Assembly: GCF_901709675.1 (NCBI RefSeq)
Contig: NC_051098.1
Coordinates: 13,669,918-13,733,917, forward strand
Length of the DNA stretch: 64,000 nt
Direction of reading: 5' to 3'
Source: Syngnathus acus
Lineage: Eukaryota > Chordata > Actinopteri > Syngnathiformes > Syngnathidae
In this document: positions 12,901 to 22,907 of the stretch, one piece after another
Layout of the letters: every line of letters begins with the position of its first letter
Position numbering within the stretch: position 1 is the stretch's first letter
The notes under the pieces: model-generated
What the model saw: only the letters and a program-made list of their open reading frames with translations
Told to the model about the DNA's origin: nothing
Databases searched by the model: none
Program-made: the position numbers and the translations under genes

Positions 12901-12943
12901 CGGAGGAAAGGACGCCAGCATCCTCCAGTGGCTGGTCGCTTAG
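3258..12943 (+). CDS. eml2: EML2, echinoderm microtubule-associated protein-like 2
   Basis: Microtubule-associated protein of the EML family. Exons: 3802-3898, 6158-6382, 6514-6631, 6704-6808, 8901-8929, 9026-9155, 9360-9509, 9741-9810, 9906-10016, 10087-10182, 10250-10384, 10541-10640, 10726-10880, 10953-11078, 11260-11391, 11474-11541, 11610-11698, 11770-11867, 12087-12174, 12245-12340, 12572-12702, 12818-12943 (TAG). All phases agree; the product is 824 aa, close to human EML1 (815). A trimerisation coiled coil (about 46-79, DRVSHLEQRLQLQEDDIQLL) is followed by a Ser/Arg-rich basic linker. The HELP domain begins near 191 (EDGYVRMFLRGRPVTM; later LLPTGEIVYF), then the tandem WD40 propellers run to the end. 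WD core phrases such as DAVRNLTWATSTC and FGIWPDGADGTDIN are closest to EML2. The neighbouring gpr4 supports EML2, as in human 19q13.32. The exact first exon is uncertain because several are possible. Confidence 0.93.
3802..3898 (+). CDS. eml2: eml2 first coding exon, long isoform
   Basis: The exon encodes 32 residues from MDGRRGSDKRK to LLMQYCNN and ends in phase 1 at CAACG|gtagcg. The segment SCGSLYDSNNLLMQYCNN aligns with the human EML1 N-terminus (SSLYDTSSLLQFCND), so this is the conserved start of the coiled-coil isoform. It is preceded by a purine-rich 5' leader (about 3,715-3,801). A (CA)n array begins only nine bases into the intron. Confidence 0.8.
3907..3958. repeat. (CA)n microsatellite
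   Basis: About 26 perfect CA units lie directly inside the 5' end of eml2 intron 1, eight bases after the exon. Open frames reading HTHTHT or VCVCVC here are artefacts of the repeat. Confidence 0.98.
3959..6157 (+). other. eml2 intron 1
   Basis: Intron sequence with AT-rich stretches, short GT runs near 4,830-4,840 and 4,900-4,912, and a GC-rich island around 4,920-5,170 that contains a possible alternative first exon (5,162-5,168). I found no other coding sequence. Confidence 0.5.
5162..5168 (+). CDS. eml2: Possible tiny first exon of eml2 (ATGGCAG)
   Basis: ATGGCAG followed by gtaggc gives Met-Ala plus one base, phase 1, which would join exon 2 as MA-D-DTMSAAS. It sits at the end of a local GC-rich island (about 4,920-5,170) in an otherwise AT-rich intron, as expected of a promoter. 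Seven coding bases give very little evidence, so transcript data would be decisive. Confidence 0.25.
7270..7466 (+). promoter_or_regulatory. eml2: Internal promoter and alternative first exon of eml2
   Basis: A run of GC boxes (about 7,278-7,297, repeated GGGGCGGGG) lies in intron 4. It is followed by an ATG at 7,450 that opens MKKSS plus two bases before a donor (AGCAG|gtaaac at 7,467). Phase 2 is what exon 5 (8,901) needs, giving MKKSSS-KSKECAYNAEDGYV. This would produce a short EML2 without the coiled coil. Human EML2 is also known as a short form starting close to the HELP domain (MSSFGAGKTKEV...). That parallel makes an internal promoter plausible here. Confidence 0.5.
8700..8885. repeat. 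Degenerate ATGCTAA-motif repeat
   Basis: The words TGCTAA, GCTAAC and ATGCTAAA recur every 15-30 bp in eml2 intron 4. The same motif fills parts of later introns (about 9,630-9,720, 9,825-9,870 and 11,106-11,220). Confidence 0.6.
11106..11220. repeat. Degenerate ATGCTAA-motif repeat in eml2 intron 14
   Basis: ATGCTAA-type words occur about eight times in this short intron. It is the same low-complexity motif as in the other eml2 introns. Confidence 0.6.
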
Positions 12944-13855
12944 GTAATTCCTGCTTTTGGTGGCCTCCTGTCCACTGGAGGGCAGCACCATCTTTTTCCC
13001 TTACGTGCCTGCACGTTAATACACGCGTACGCTGGATGAAATGAATGTTTACTATGGTGCATAAATTTCTAGTTAGTGTTCAAAAGAGCAGCAGGATGTT
13101 AAATGTAACAAAAAAAAGTATCATATGCGCGCAAACTGCCTGTATCCTCATGTGGGCTTTGTTTCGTTATCACTGTGAAGAGCTGAAGATGAATTGCTGG
13201 CTGTGCTGGGCTCCTTTTAAAACAGTGTAGATGCAAAAAACGCTAATGCTAAAAATGTGGTGCAAGCTCGACCTCGCAGATGTCACATACACAGTTGTGA
13301 ATGTAAACAACAAAAACAGCATCCTGTCCCTTTAAGAGTGGCCCGGCTGCCTTGTCTCTCTCCTCCACAGCAATATGCTTCTCCTCCTCTTCCTTCCTTT
13401 TCGCTTACTAAGATGGTGAGCTTCACCGCTTTCTCCTTTTGCCATCCTCCTCTATTCCTTCTCCTTCACCACCTTTCCCTTTTTTCTCCATCACCACTCT
13501 TCTCTTCCTCCCTCTCGAACTCGTCCCTCAGGTCCAATGATGATTTCTGACCTGCTGTCATACTGTTCATATAAGTGCATAATGTGCACCAGGTGGCGCT
13601 ACAGTGCAACTAGTGCATGAGCGAGTTGCTTCTAAAGTGGTCAATAGATTTACAAAATGCACTATATACAAATTATAAAAATACATATATGTGTAATGCG
13701 GTGTATCCGAGTGGCTGTGCTATTTTAATATTGAAGCATTTAATATATTGAATAGGATATGTCTGATGTGGGCATGTCGCTTCTAGTGGTTGACAGGCAG
13801 CTTAACTGTGTTTGTGTGGCCTTTTTATTTGTTAATAAAGTTTTTAACCAAATAT
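12944..13855 (+). other. eml2: eml2 3' UTR
   Basis: Sequence after the TAG stop, with a pyrimidine-rich tract at about 13,370-13,540. A polyadenylation signal AATAAA lies at 13,834-13,839, followed by T-rich sequence. The 3' end is inferred from the signal. Confidence 0.55.
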
Positions 13856-16425
13856 GGCATTTTTGTTTCTTTTGTCTTCTCATCAGCAATAAAAAAAATA
13901 TTGATCGCGGTGTTTTCATTTTCCCCTGCCTTGAGCAAATGAATGAGAATGGTACTGCAGTTCTTTAATGTAACACTAGAGGGGGCAGTTTCATTATGTA
14001 AACAACGTTTGAGTGTGTCCGAGTGAACCAAGCTGTGGCCCTCACTCGTGCATAAGCATGACTCTCCAACACAATCGTTCATAATGCCATGTGATGAATA
14101 AACACAGATCTATCCAGTTTCAACCAAATAGCAGCGCTAGCAATCCTAAAATGGCACAAGCAGTGTAGAAACGTAGCAGGATTTATTCGTAAATTAAGAT
14201 TTGAAGTCAAAGCGGTGATAAACTCGGCTGTCAACCAAAAATGTAAATAATTCTGTATCATTTGTTTTCAGCTGCCTCATGAGGTTCCTTCTGTTTGCTG
14301 GTCTGAATGTATGCCCAGAATAATGTCCCCCCCTCTCTCTCTTAGCGTGCTGATAAAACTTTGGGCTACACAAAGTGAAGTCCATAAAAAGAATGCTAAG
14401 ATGAGTTTAGTGTGAAAGAATCACTCACTCACCAACGAGCAAGAAATTCCCGGATGCAGTTGTTCCTGCTTTTGTGTCTCAATACTTTTGTTGACTGTGT
14501 GTTTATGGGACAACAAGTCGTGGGAAGAGCAAACATTCTGGAACATTTCATTGAATTGGAATATAGCGGCTGCCCCCGAAGCTCCGACCTTATTTCTGCG
14601 CGCGCGCGCACGCGCACAGTGTCATGGGTAAATGTGGTTTGGTCCACGCTCTTTGCTGAACAATTAATCAACTCCAAATAGACATCTATGGAATGCAATT
14701 TTCAAAGGCTACGATTTAAGAAAGAAAAAAAAAAAAAAGCAAATTCAAGAACTACTCGGACTGCATTTTTGTGTCAAAGTGCACACAGCCATGATGGTTT
14801 CGCCTTCTGAGAAAAACAAAGGTGGCATCTTGTGTGGACTCCATTTGAATATAAAGACCGAGGAGGACTCGTTGACCCCTCGTCACATTCCTGCACATCG
14901 TTTTCATTAAAAAGCATCGATTGTTTATTGGCAAACCATGTGCGCGTCTTGTGTATCATTGCATGTGGGTAGCGAGAGAGAGAGTTTGCGTATAGTATGG
15001 GAAGAATGTAAAGGAGGGTGCACATGTTGGCCGAGCTCGCAGGAAGTAATGTCGCGTAGCAGCTGTTTAGGTCTCCACCCTCATTCACTCATTTGGCCCC
15101 CCCTCCCTCTGGTGGTCCCTCTCGCTCGTCTCAGTGTGCAGGCGGCCACCCCTCGACTCACATGCATGATACTCTTCTTTCTTTTCACTTTTACCGGCAG
15201 CAAATAATTGATAGGCTTTTTTTTTTTTTTTTAAATACATTTTTTTCCACATCTGTGTTGGATTTGACCTATTTGCTTATTTTATTTGCTGTGGATTGAA
15301 AAGTGAATGTGAGTAGAAACTTTATTTGTCTGCCTATCCATCCTTCAACACATTTTTGTGCCGCTGACTAATGTTGCTCTTATTCTCATCTGTATAAATC
15401 TGTTTTGCTGTTCTTTGACGTACAGGTTGGGGCTGGGATAATATTTTTGTTTGAATAATATTATGACTCTTGCTCTCTAGCACAAGCTATTAATGTTTCC
15501 ACACTTTGAAATTGGGTTTAAATACACACATAGGCATCAAGCAAAGCCATCCTACAAGATTTCTAATGTGTTAAATGGAGGTAAATACATTTTTGAACCA
15601 TTCTAATGAATGGGCTTAGAATTAGAATAGACACAAACCAGTTCTGTGTTGAGGTTTAGATTACACACATATCACACAAATTTAGAACTGCTTGTGTGTG
15701 TTTAAAAGAAAACCTGTCCACACAACAAACACAAAAGAGTTTGTTGCCGGTGCCAGGGGGGCTGACAACTGTGAGTTCAAACAAGCCGGGGCCAAACTAG
15801 ACCGGCCTCCACGCCACAAAGGCGCTGATAGCTTGGCCTGGGCTCAATGTGACACAGATGCAAAAACCTTGAATAATGTCACTTCTACACCATTCCTAGG
15901 AAATCACAATATCTCATGAGGTCCTTGGGGGGGGCGCCTAGTTGGTGACCCCAGATGTAAATTGTTAGTATTATCGAGTCAAGTAGGCGACAATGCCAAG
16001 CGCGTGTGCGTGTCTGCTAATCCCAAACGTTTCCTGACGTTCCCAACAATCAACAATGCTTACTCAGTTCCTCCTCCAGAATTCTTGCTTTGCGCATTTT
16101 TCCCCAATCTTCTCTGCCGGTCTTTGTCCTCAACGCAACACCGGCATCTTTTACTATACTCCTCCACTGAGAGGAAGAAATAGGACAAAATGTAGGATAA
16201 TATATTGGATGAAACTTTTTTTTTTTTAATGAGGATAGTGATGTCAGCAGCGTACAAACTTAAACGTCTGCCCGTGAGGAAGGATGCTTTGTGAAATTGG
16301 AGCTGCGACCTCCAAGCTGGATAGGACAGACGTCTGCGGTCCACATGCGAGATCTTTTTTCTTTTTTTTGCACACTTCACTTGAGACAAACAAGCCTTAC
16401 CGCTTGAAAAAAGAAATGATGACCA

Positions 16426-16475
16426 AGTGAATATAAAAAGTCTACACACCCCTGTTCAAATGCCAGGCGATATGA
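16426..16475 (+). repeat. Terminal fragment of a dispersed repeat
   Basis: The first 26 bases (AGTGAATATAAAAAGTC... to 16,451) are identical, in reverse complement, to 62,847-62,872 in this window. The phrase AAAAAGTCTACACACCCCTG is a repeat end that I know from many teleost genomes. Beyond about 16,475 I cannot follow the element. Confidence 0.6.
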
Positions 16476-18237
16476 AATATATCAAAAATATTTTTAAAGT
16501 TCAGATGTTTTAGTAGGCTTTTCCTAACCCCCTCCATGCAATTAGAAACTATCCAAAAATAAAACAAGTATGCATGGAAGATGAAGATAAAAGTCAGAGT
16601 TCTTGAGAGGATGTCATGAGAAGCAAAGACAATCAGCCAGATCTTTCTACGTCACAGCTCGTTGGTTGATTAGATAAAAACAGCAGCAACTATTTAATAT
16701 TGCGTAATTCCTCCATCTCCATGACGACTGGACAGGAAGTCGCCAGGATGTCAGGACCGACTTGATCCCTGTCCTCCATCTAAATGTTTTGTATTCAAAT
16801 CGATCAAGTATGGCGGAACAACAACATTCGCTCACCTTAGTAAAAAAAATAAAATAAAAATTGGCTAAATGAATTCAAGTTATTATTTTTGCGAAACATG
16901 ACATCCTTTTTTTCGTCTGTAACGTGGAGCCATTTGATTGACTGCTTCGTTGCCACGGTGATCTGACATCGATATGCCGTTTTATTGATTTTCGAGGTTC
17001 GCATTGAAGTCGAGGAGACCCGGGTGGTCTTCAAAAATCAACTCTCACTCAATTGGATGTACCATTTGAATAACCTCTGAACTCTGCTTACGTAACTGCA
17101 CAGTTAAGGGACTATAAAAATTACTAATCAAGCAGCAATGAGTCCCGTGATGCGGGGAATTCAGCATGGGGAAATTCCTGGCTGCTGATGTTTGTCTTGA
17201 GCACTTTGAAAACCATCAAGGATGGTTCACTAAAACATTAATGACCCTCTTGAAGAATCAAAACAAATTATATTTGATGGGATATATTTATCGTGGCTAG
17301 AAATGTATTTCGCAGGCGGGGGATGCTTGGAAATACAAAATGTTTTCTGTCAGTCACAGAAGAATTGCATTTAAATAATTCAGTCAGAAAGTAGTGGATA
17401 TTTTTGTTCTTGGCATCCCGCAGGGAACCGTTCTCAGCCCGGAAAGTTCTACATTTGATTCTCATTTTGAAGGGCCTCTAGCAGCCTTCATTGGTCCCTT
17501 CGTGGCTTAATAAAATAAATTGTCTGCCGATAAATCCGATTCCATCAACGTCGCTTTTGAAATCGCCATGGTTGAGTACTCGCACTGAAACGAGGACAGC
17601 AAAAAAAGGGAAGAAGAAAAAACGAGCACATGTCTCTCATCACGCGCAACCACAACACAAGCGAGCAATCAGACAAAAAGACAGAACACAGGAAGGCAGC
17701 CAGGAAGCCCACTGACAAACACACACGAGCAACCCACCATTGTAGCACACACACTATTGTATCATTGCAAGATAGGAGAGACGTTTGGAAAATTCACTTG
17801 CCAATGTTCTCGCTCACATGATGTTTTTTGTGTGTGAACAGACTCAAGTTTCTCCTCATGTTGTGAATCCAAACATTGTGTAACCTTTCATTTCGGTTCA
17901 CGTCCTTTTGTCTGAGGTGCGGCCGCTTGCCAGGCAGCGCTCATGTTTATTGGCTTTTACTAGCAAGTGTGTGTGTGTGCGCGCATAGGTTGTTTATTAG
18001 GAAGCTGGCTGGTTTTACCCGGCAACAAATCCGATGCTACAAACGAAATGAAATGACTCACCAGATATCATACATCATCTCATATGCATTTGGTTATCCG
18101 ATCACGGTGAGATGCAATCAATGAAGCAGAAGGTGCACGTTTATTGAAGTCGTTCATTTTCGGCCTCGAGGCAAGTCTAACGAGCGGTCCGGTCCCGCCC
18201 ATGTGTGAAATAATCATCCGCTATTTACAACCTGCAC

Positions 18238-18262
18238 ACCGTCACTTTATTAGGTACACTCT
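18238..18262 (+). repeat. Fragment of TTTATTAGGTACAC dispersed repeat
   Basis: CACTTTATTAGGTACACT matches a phrase common in dispersed fish repeats. A second, longer match lies at about 60,705-60,770. Assignment rests on recall of the motif. Confidence 0.4.
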
Positions 18263-18558
18263 TTTGAATGAGATTCTATATGAGATAAAACTGGTCGACT
18301 GCAAATTTCAATCAGAGATGGATTTTTGCATCCGGAATTATTTTTGGGGCATGTTCGTCTCGTCATTCAGAACGCCAGCAATTCATACTGGCAAGCGTTT
18401 CTAATATTTTGATTCTTTATTTGGTCACTGTCTTTCTGGCTCGAGTTGGGACTTCCACGCAGGAAGTGACAGATTCACTTTACTGATGTCATCGTGGTTT
18501 TATTCCCAGTCTGACACCGCACCTGAAATTCCACAAATGCTTTTTCAGGCATTCCAAA

Positions 18559-18585
18559 GAAGGAAGGAAGGAAGGAAGGAAGGAA
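18559..18585 (+). repeat. (GGAA)n microsatellite
   Basis: About seven tandem GGAA/AAGG units. Confidence 0.9.
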
Positions 18586-19744
18586 AGAGGTGTGTGTCTC
18601 TTTGTGTATTTCTGTGAGCCATAATTTTACTTGAACATGCTCGTAACATGCACACACGCAGAGTATCCGTTTCCAAATGGTGTTATTGTTGATAATCAAC
18701 ACGATAAGACAAAACGACGTCGGTGGGCCCCCGCATGCACTCGGCACAATTAAATACAAAAAGGCGGCGGACACTTGAGATCAGCCGAAAAAATGCGTTG
18801 ATTTGATACCTTGAAGTCTTAAGTCTCTCCATTTCTGATATTTGCTGCCTAATGACTGAAGGGGGCGCTGTTTCTCCCTATGAGACGATGAGTGAGTTTG
18901 AGTATTTGTTGACTTCCTGTTGTGAGTACTTCACGCTTAGCTAACAGTATTTGGTTCACCTGTGTCAATGAGGTCCAAATACAGTTCAGGTTCTTTGTGT
19001 TAAAAGTGAGTCAGGTTTCACTTCCTGTCGCAGTTGTGCAAGCGCGTTGGACTTCCCGTCTTTGTTTGGTTCTCCAGTCAAGTCTGGCCCTAGCACCTGG
19101 GTCTGCTGGTGTCTATTTATAGATAGCACATTGCTGACATGCTTGATCCTTGAAAGGTTTTCTCGAGTTCCTTTCCAGGAGGGCCAACTTGGTTGTCATG
19201 TGATTTGTCATGCATTTTTTTTTCAAACAATTTCCAAAAGGCTTCTTTTTTCTTGTTGGAATATCATCAGCCCTCATTCAAACTCTTCTTTTATTGACCT
19301 CATTTATGAATGATGTGGTTCTTTTGTTCATGCTTCAATAGCCAACCGTGTCCCTGGAGCGCAAACGTCTGAACGTATTTGTTAATGTTTGTGTTACAGG
19401 TGGCGAGCACAAGCTGTGTCAGGTCGTCGACCAGCCGGAGCATCAGTGACTGCAAACACGCACACACAAACGCGCACGCTAATCTCTGAAAGATTGATGA
19501 GGCCCACTCAGGCCCTACGAGGCCCGTTCCAGCGTCGATAAGACGGCTTCCATTTCACCGCCATTCAAGCCTCCGTCTCTCCAATCAGACGCGGCGGCTT
19601 GACAAGGGGCGTGGCCGAGGCGGCGGATGATGATAAATTTAGGGCCCTTGGACGGGAATCGGTTGTCATGACGGATCACGGGAAGGACGCCTCGGCCCGA
19701 GCCGGTTGGGAGGAAGAGGAGGAGGACACCGTGTTGTTGTTAAA

Positions 19745-19795
19745 ATGGCGGACGAGCAGGAAGCCGCAAAGCTGAGAGTGACTTGGCACATATAA
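19745..19795 (+). other. Upstream ORF in the presumed gpr4 5' leader
   Basis: An ATG in good context (AAAATGG) opens a 16-codon frame, MADEQEAAKLRVTWHI, ending 33 bases before the gpr4 start codon. A second upstream ATG at about 19,668 opens a frame of about 34 codons ending just before 19,780. If the leader is transcribed, both would reduce gpr4 translation. A TATA-like TATAAAT at about 19,790 offers an alternative start of transcription that would skip them. Confidence 0.35.
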
Positions 19796-19828
19796 ATCAC
19801 GCACACACACATACACACATTGAGGACA

Positions 19829-21192
19829 ATGTGCAACATCTCCTTCTGTAATGTGGACAGCAAGGTGGATCAGTACTTCCAGCCCACGCTCTACATCATC
19901 GTCATGGTGCTGGGCCTGCCCACCAACTGCTTGGCCTTGTGGGCCGCCTACATGCAGGTGAGCATCGAAGAACAAAGTCAAGAAACTCTCGCTGTGCTCA
20001 GTGTGCATGCCGGGCCACTAGAGGGTGGTAGATTTGATGCGGTGCCACCTCGCCCTGCATCCAGGTGCGGCAACACAACGAGCTGGGCGTGTACCTGATT
20101 AATCTGTCCGTGGCGGACCTGCTGTACATCGGGACGCTGCCGCTGTGGATCGACTACTTCCTGCAGCGCGACGATTGGATCCACGGCCCGGAGAGCTGCA
20201 AACTTTTTGGCTTTATCTTCTACACCAACATCTACGTCAGCATCGCTTTCCTCTGCTGCATCTCGCTGGACCGCTACCTGGCGGTGGCTTACCCACTACG
20301 GTTTGTCAAGGTGCGAAGTGTCAAGACAGGTATGTCCCAATTTTTTTTATTAAAATAAGCCTTATGGTCTTTTTTTCAGGAAAAAAAAAGCCTTACTTTA
20401 CATGGTAAATTTTTTAAAAATAAAATAAAAATCAAGTAATTAAAAAAAAAATGTTTTTTTGGGCCCCATGCAGCAATCCTGGTCAGCGCCACAGTGTGGC
20501 TCATGGAAATCGTAGCCAACTCGGCGCCTCTCTTCCACGACGAGCTCTTCCAGGGCCGCTTCAACCACACCTTCTGCTTCGAAAAGTACCCCATGCAGGA
20601 CTGGGTGGCAGGCATGAACCTGTACCGGATCTTCTTGGGCTTCCTGGCTCCGTGGGCCGCCATGCTGGTGGCCTACCGTGGCATCCTGGCCGCCGTGCGT
20701 TGCAACGTCTCCACCGAACAGCAGGAGAAAGCCAAGATCCAGCGGCTGGCGCTGAGTCTGATTCTAATCGTGTTGTTCTGCTTCGGGCCGTACCACGTCC
20801 TCCTGCTGGTGCGGAGCGTGATGTTTCTTCGGAAGCCGTGCGACTGCGGTTCGGAGGAACGCTTATTCCCCGCCTACCACGTCACGCTGGCGCTCACCAG
20901 CCTCAACTGTGTCGCCGACCCCATTTTGTACTGCTTCGTCAACGAGGGCGCCAGGCACGACGTGGGCCGAGCTCTTTCCGCTCTGGTGTCGGCGGCGTGC
21001 CGCAGGGGTTCCTTCTCGCCGTCGCAGGCCGACGTGCTCAACGGCGCCTCCGTCACCTTGGAAACGCCCCTGGCGGCCAAGAAGCAGCCGTGCGGCTACG
21101 CCGACGGCGGCCAGGCCGCCGGATACAAAACGGAAGTGGTGGCGCTCAAGGAGGAATGTCTGCAGATGAGCATACTCGCCGGCAGACAGTGA
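19829..21192 (+). CDS. gpr4: GPR4, proton-sensing G-protein-coupled receptor
   Basis: Class A GPCR of the acid-sensing group (GPR4/65/68/132), acting at the plasma membrane. Exons 19829-19957, 20065-20329 and 20474-21192 (TGA) give 370 aa; human GPR4 has 362. Phases are consistent, and intron 1 follows TM1 ([17 protein letters not shown]). TM2 is [19 protein letters not shown], the DRY motif reads [13 protein letters not shown], and TM7 carries [13 protein letters not shown], the family's DPxxY. The N-terminal Cys7 and the CDCG of extracellular loop 3 are kept, and Asn3 sits in an NIS glycosylation site. Histidines equal to human His155, His165 and His269 are present ([21 protein letters not shown]). 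The human His79-His80 pair is replaced by Gln77-Arg78. Next to eml2, as in human. Confidence 0.95.
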
Positions 21193-22800
21193 CTTGAGAA
21201 TTAAAAGGACATCAAATGAAAAAGTAGGATTAGGGATTCAAATTGAAATTCCGGGTTTCAAACGAGCCGACCAATTTTCTGTCGTGAAGGTAAGGTAAGG
21301 CGAAATTTGTCACCATTCCATTGGGCACACACCATTTCCAAAGCGGAAGACGGCTTGATGGAAAAGTGACAGAGGACATGACGCTTCCTGTTGAAGAGGA
21401 AGCAAGCTTAAGTGCGTTTGACCTCAACAAATTAAGAAGCTTCGACAACGTCTTTCGGATGCTAAGATTCCTTCCTCCATCAACTGTAACTTGTCGGCCA
21501 CATCGGCCGATGTTTTAAATTTTAATGCACAAATGGACACTCTAGTTAATGTGTATTCTGTTTTTTTTTTTAATTATTATGAATGTTAAAGTTTGTAAGT
21601 TATTCATTGTTTTGTTTATGAGCAAAATAAAAAATGTCACTTTACCAACGCACACTAAAATTTTAGGGATACCAAGAAAAGCGTATATGAAAAATATTTC
21701 TCAGGAACACATTCTTATCATTGGACAACGACCGTATATTTATTTTTGGATGGATGTTTGAAATATGCAAACTGGTTTAATCCCGTTGTTACAGCTTCTG
21801 AATGTGTACCATTTATTCCTCCTACCAGCGTGACCAATGTGACCCAGAATCCATTTAGAGATCAAAAGCAGAAAAAACAGCACTGCAAACCACACATTCA
21901 TGTGAAATTATTCAATTGGATATAAGACGGCTGCTCCATAGGGACCTAAAAATCAAATGTGCCTTATTTTTCAAGCGCGCATCTTCAAATGTTCGGACCC
22001 CCTTGGAGATGGCTCCGGTCCACTCAAGCCTGGGAATGCTATTGTGGTTGCTCTATACGGGGAACAGAAACACAACTTCCTGCCAAAAACCGCTTTGTTA
22101 GGGTCAGCATGAGCTCTGTTAATATCAACATTTGATGCACCGAGGTCGTCAGACATTCGATAGCCAGTCGTGAGGTTTGTCGGTGTGAGGGACCTTTGAC
22201 CTTTCATGGCCCTGATCAATCAACCCTGTCACTACCTGTATCTCAGAAAATGTGTTTCTGTTTAGAACGTGCATAGAAAATAAACTTTCTCAAGGTACCC
22301 GGAGGGCTTACATGGAGAACAAACAAATGCTGCAGTAAAGAATATCGGGCTACGTGACTTTAGATGTTTACCCTAGCCCAGATGAAAACATGGAAACTGG
22401 TTTGAACTTTTTAATATACTTTGACCTAAAGCAACATTATTTTAATATTTTCTTTTAAAATAACGGAGTCATACGTAGTGTGTAATAATGACAATCTTGG
22501 AGTACTGGAAAAAAAAAATCACGGAAAGAGAAACTTGACTGAATTCTGTCCAACACCGCCATCTTGTGTCTGATTAACAAAATTACACAGACAGGATATC
22601 CATTCAGCCGTTATCACGGTGTCGATAAAATAAATCAAATCAGTGCATTTAATAGCAGCCCTAATCCTATTGAATAGGGTTAAGGTTATTTATCTGGATA
22701 CACTCGCGATGAATCAAGAGGTCATATTTTGAAAGCATTTGAGCGGAAGTGTATTTCTTATTTCCGGTTGTTGTGTTTGCTGATGTGCAAGTGATTTTGG
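21193..22800. other. gpr4 3' UTR and gpr4-mb21d2 spacer
   Basis: A polyadenylation signal AATAAA lies at 21,626-21,631, so the gpr4 3' UTR is probably about 450 bases. The rest is AT-rich and without visible genes. An ETS-type TTTCCGG at about 22,760, upstream of the mb21d2 start, may be part of its promoter. Confidence 0.5.
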
Positions 22801-22907
22801 ATGCGGTCGGTTGCTGTTCGTCCGTAGTGTTAACGCCCGCTTCGATTCATCATCTCGGGCAGCAGCAAAGTGTGAAAGCCCGCTGAAATCCCTGTGGAGA
22901 AGGAATT

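Larger units (their letters stand above)
13856..19660. other. Intergenic region between eml2 and gpr4
   Basis: I see no gene. It contains an alternating CG tract (14,597-14,617, able in principle to form Z-DNA), a (GGAA)n run (18,559-18,585), AT-rich stretches and two fragments of dispersed teleost repeats (16,426 and about 18,240). The short open frames show no coding pattern. Regulatory elements for gpr4 may lie here but cannot be recognised. Confidence 0.5.

Noticed and set aside
14429-14698. Overlapping 89-codon frames on both strands
   Set aside because: Equal openness on both strands and no coding signature indicates chance.
16060-16449. 129-codon minus-strand frame in the eml2-gpr4 spacer
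   Set aside because: Low-complexity Lys/Leu/Ser composition, no splice context and no homology.
17140-17215. Possible hairpin around GCATGGGGAAATTCCTGGCTGCTG
   Set aside because: Pairing is too short and interrupted for a convincing miRNA precursor.
20451-21197. 248-codon frame overlapping gpr4 exon 3 in another frame
   Set aside because: Shadow frame; the GPR4 frame has the TM motifs and homology, this one has GC-rich Arg/Pro/Gly noise.
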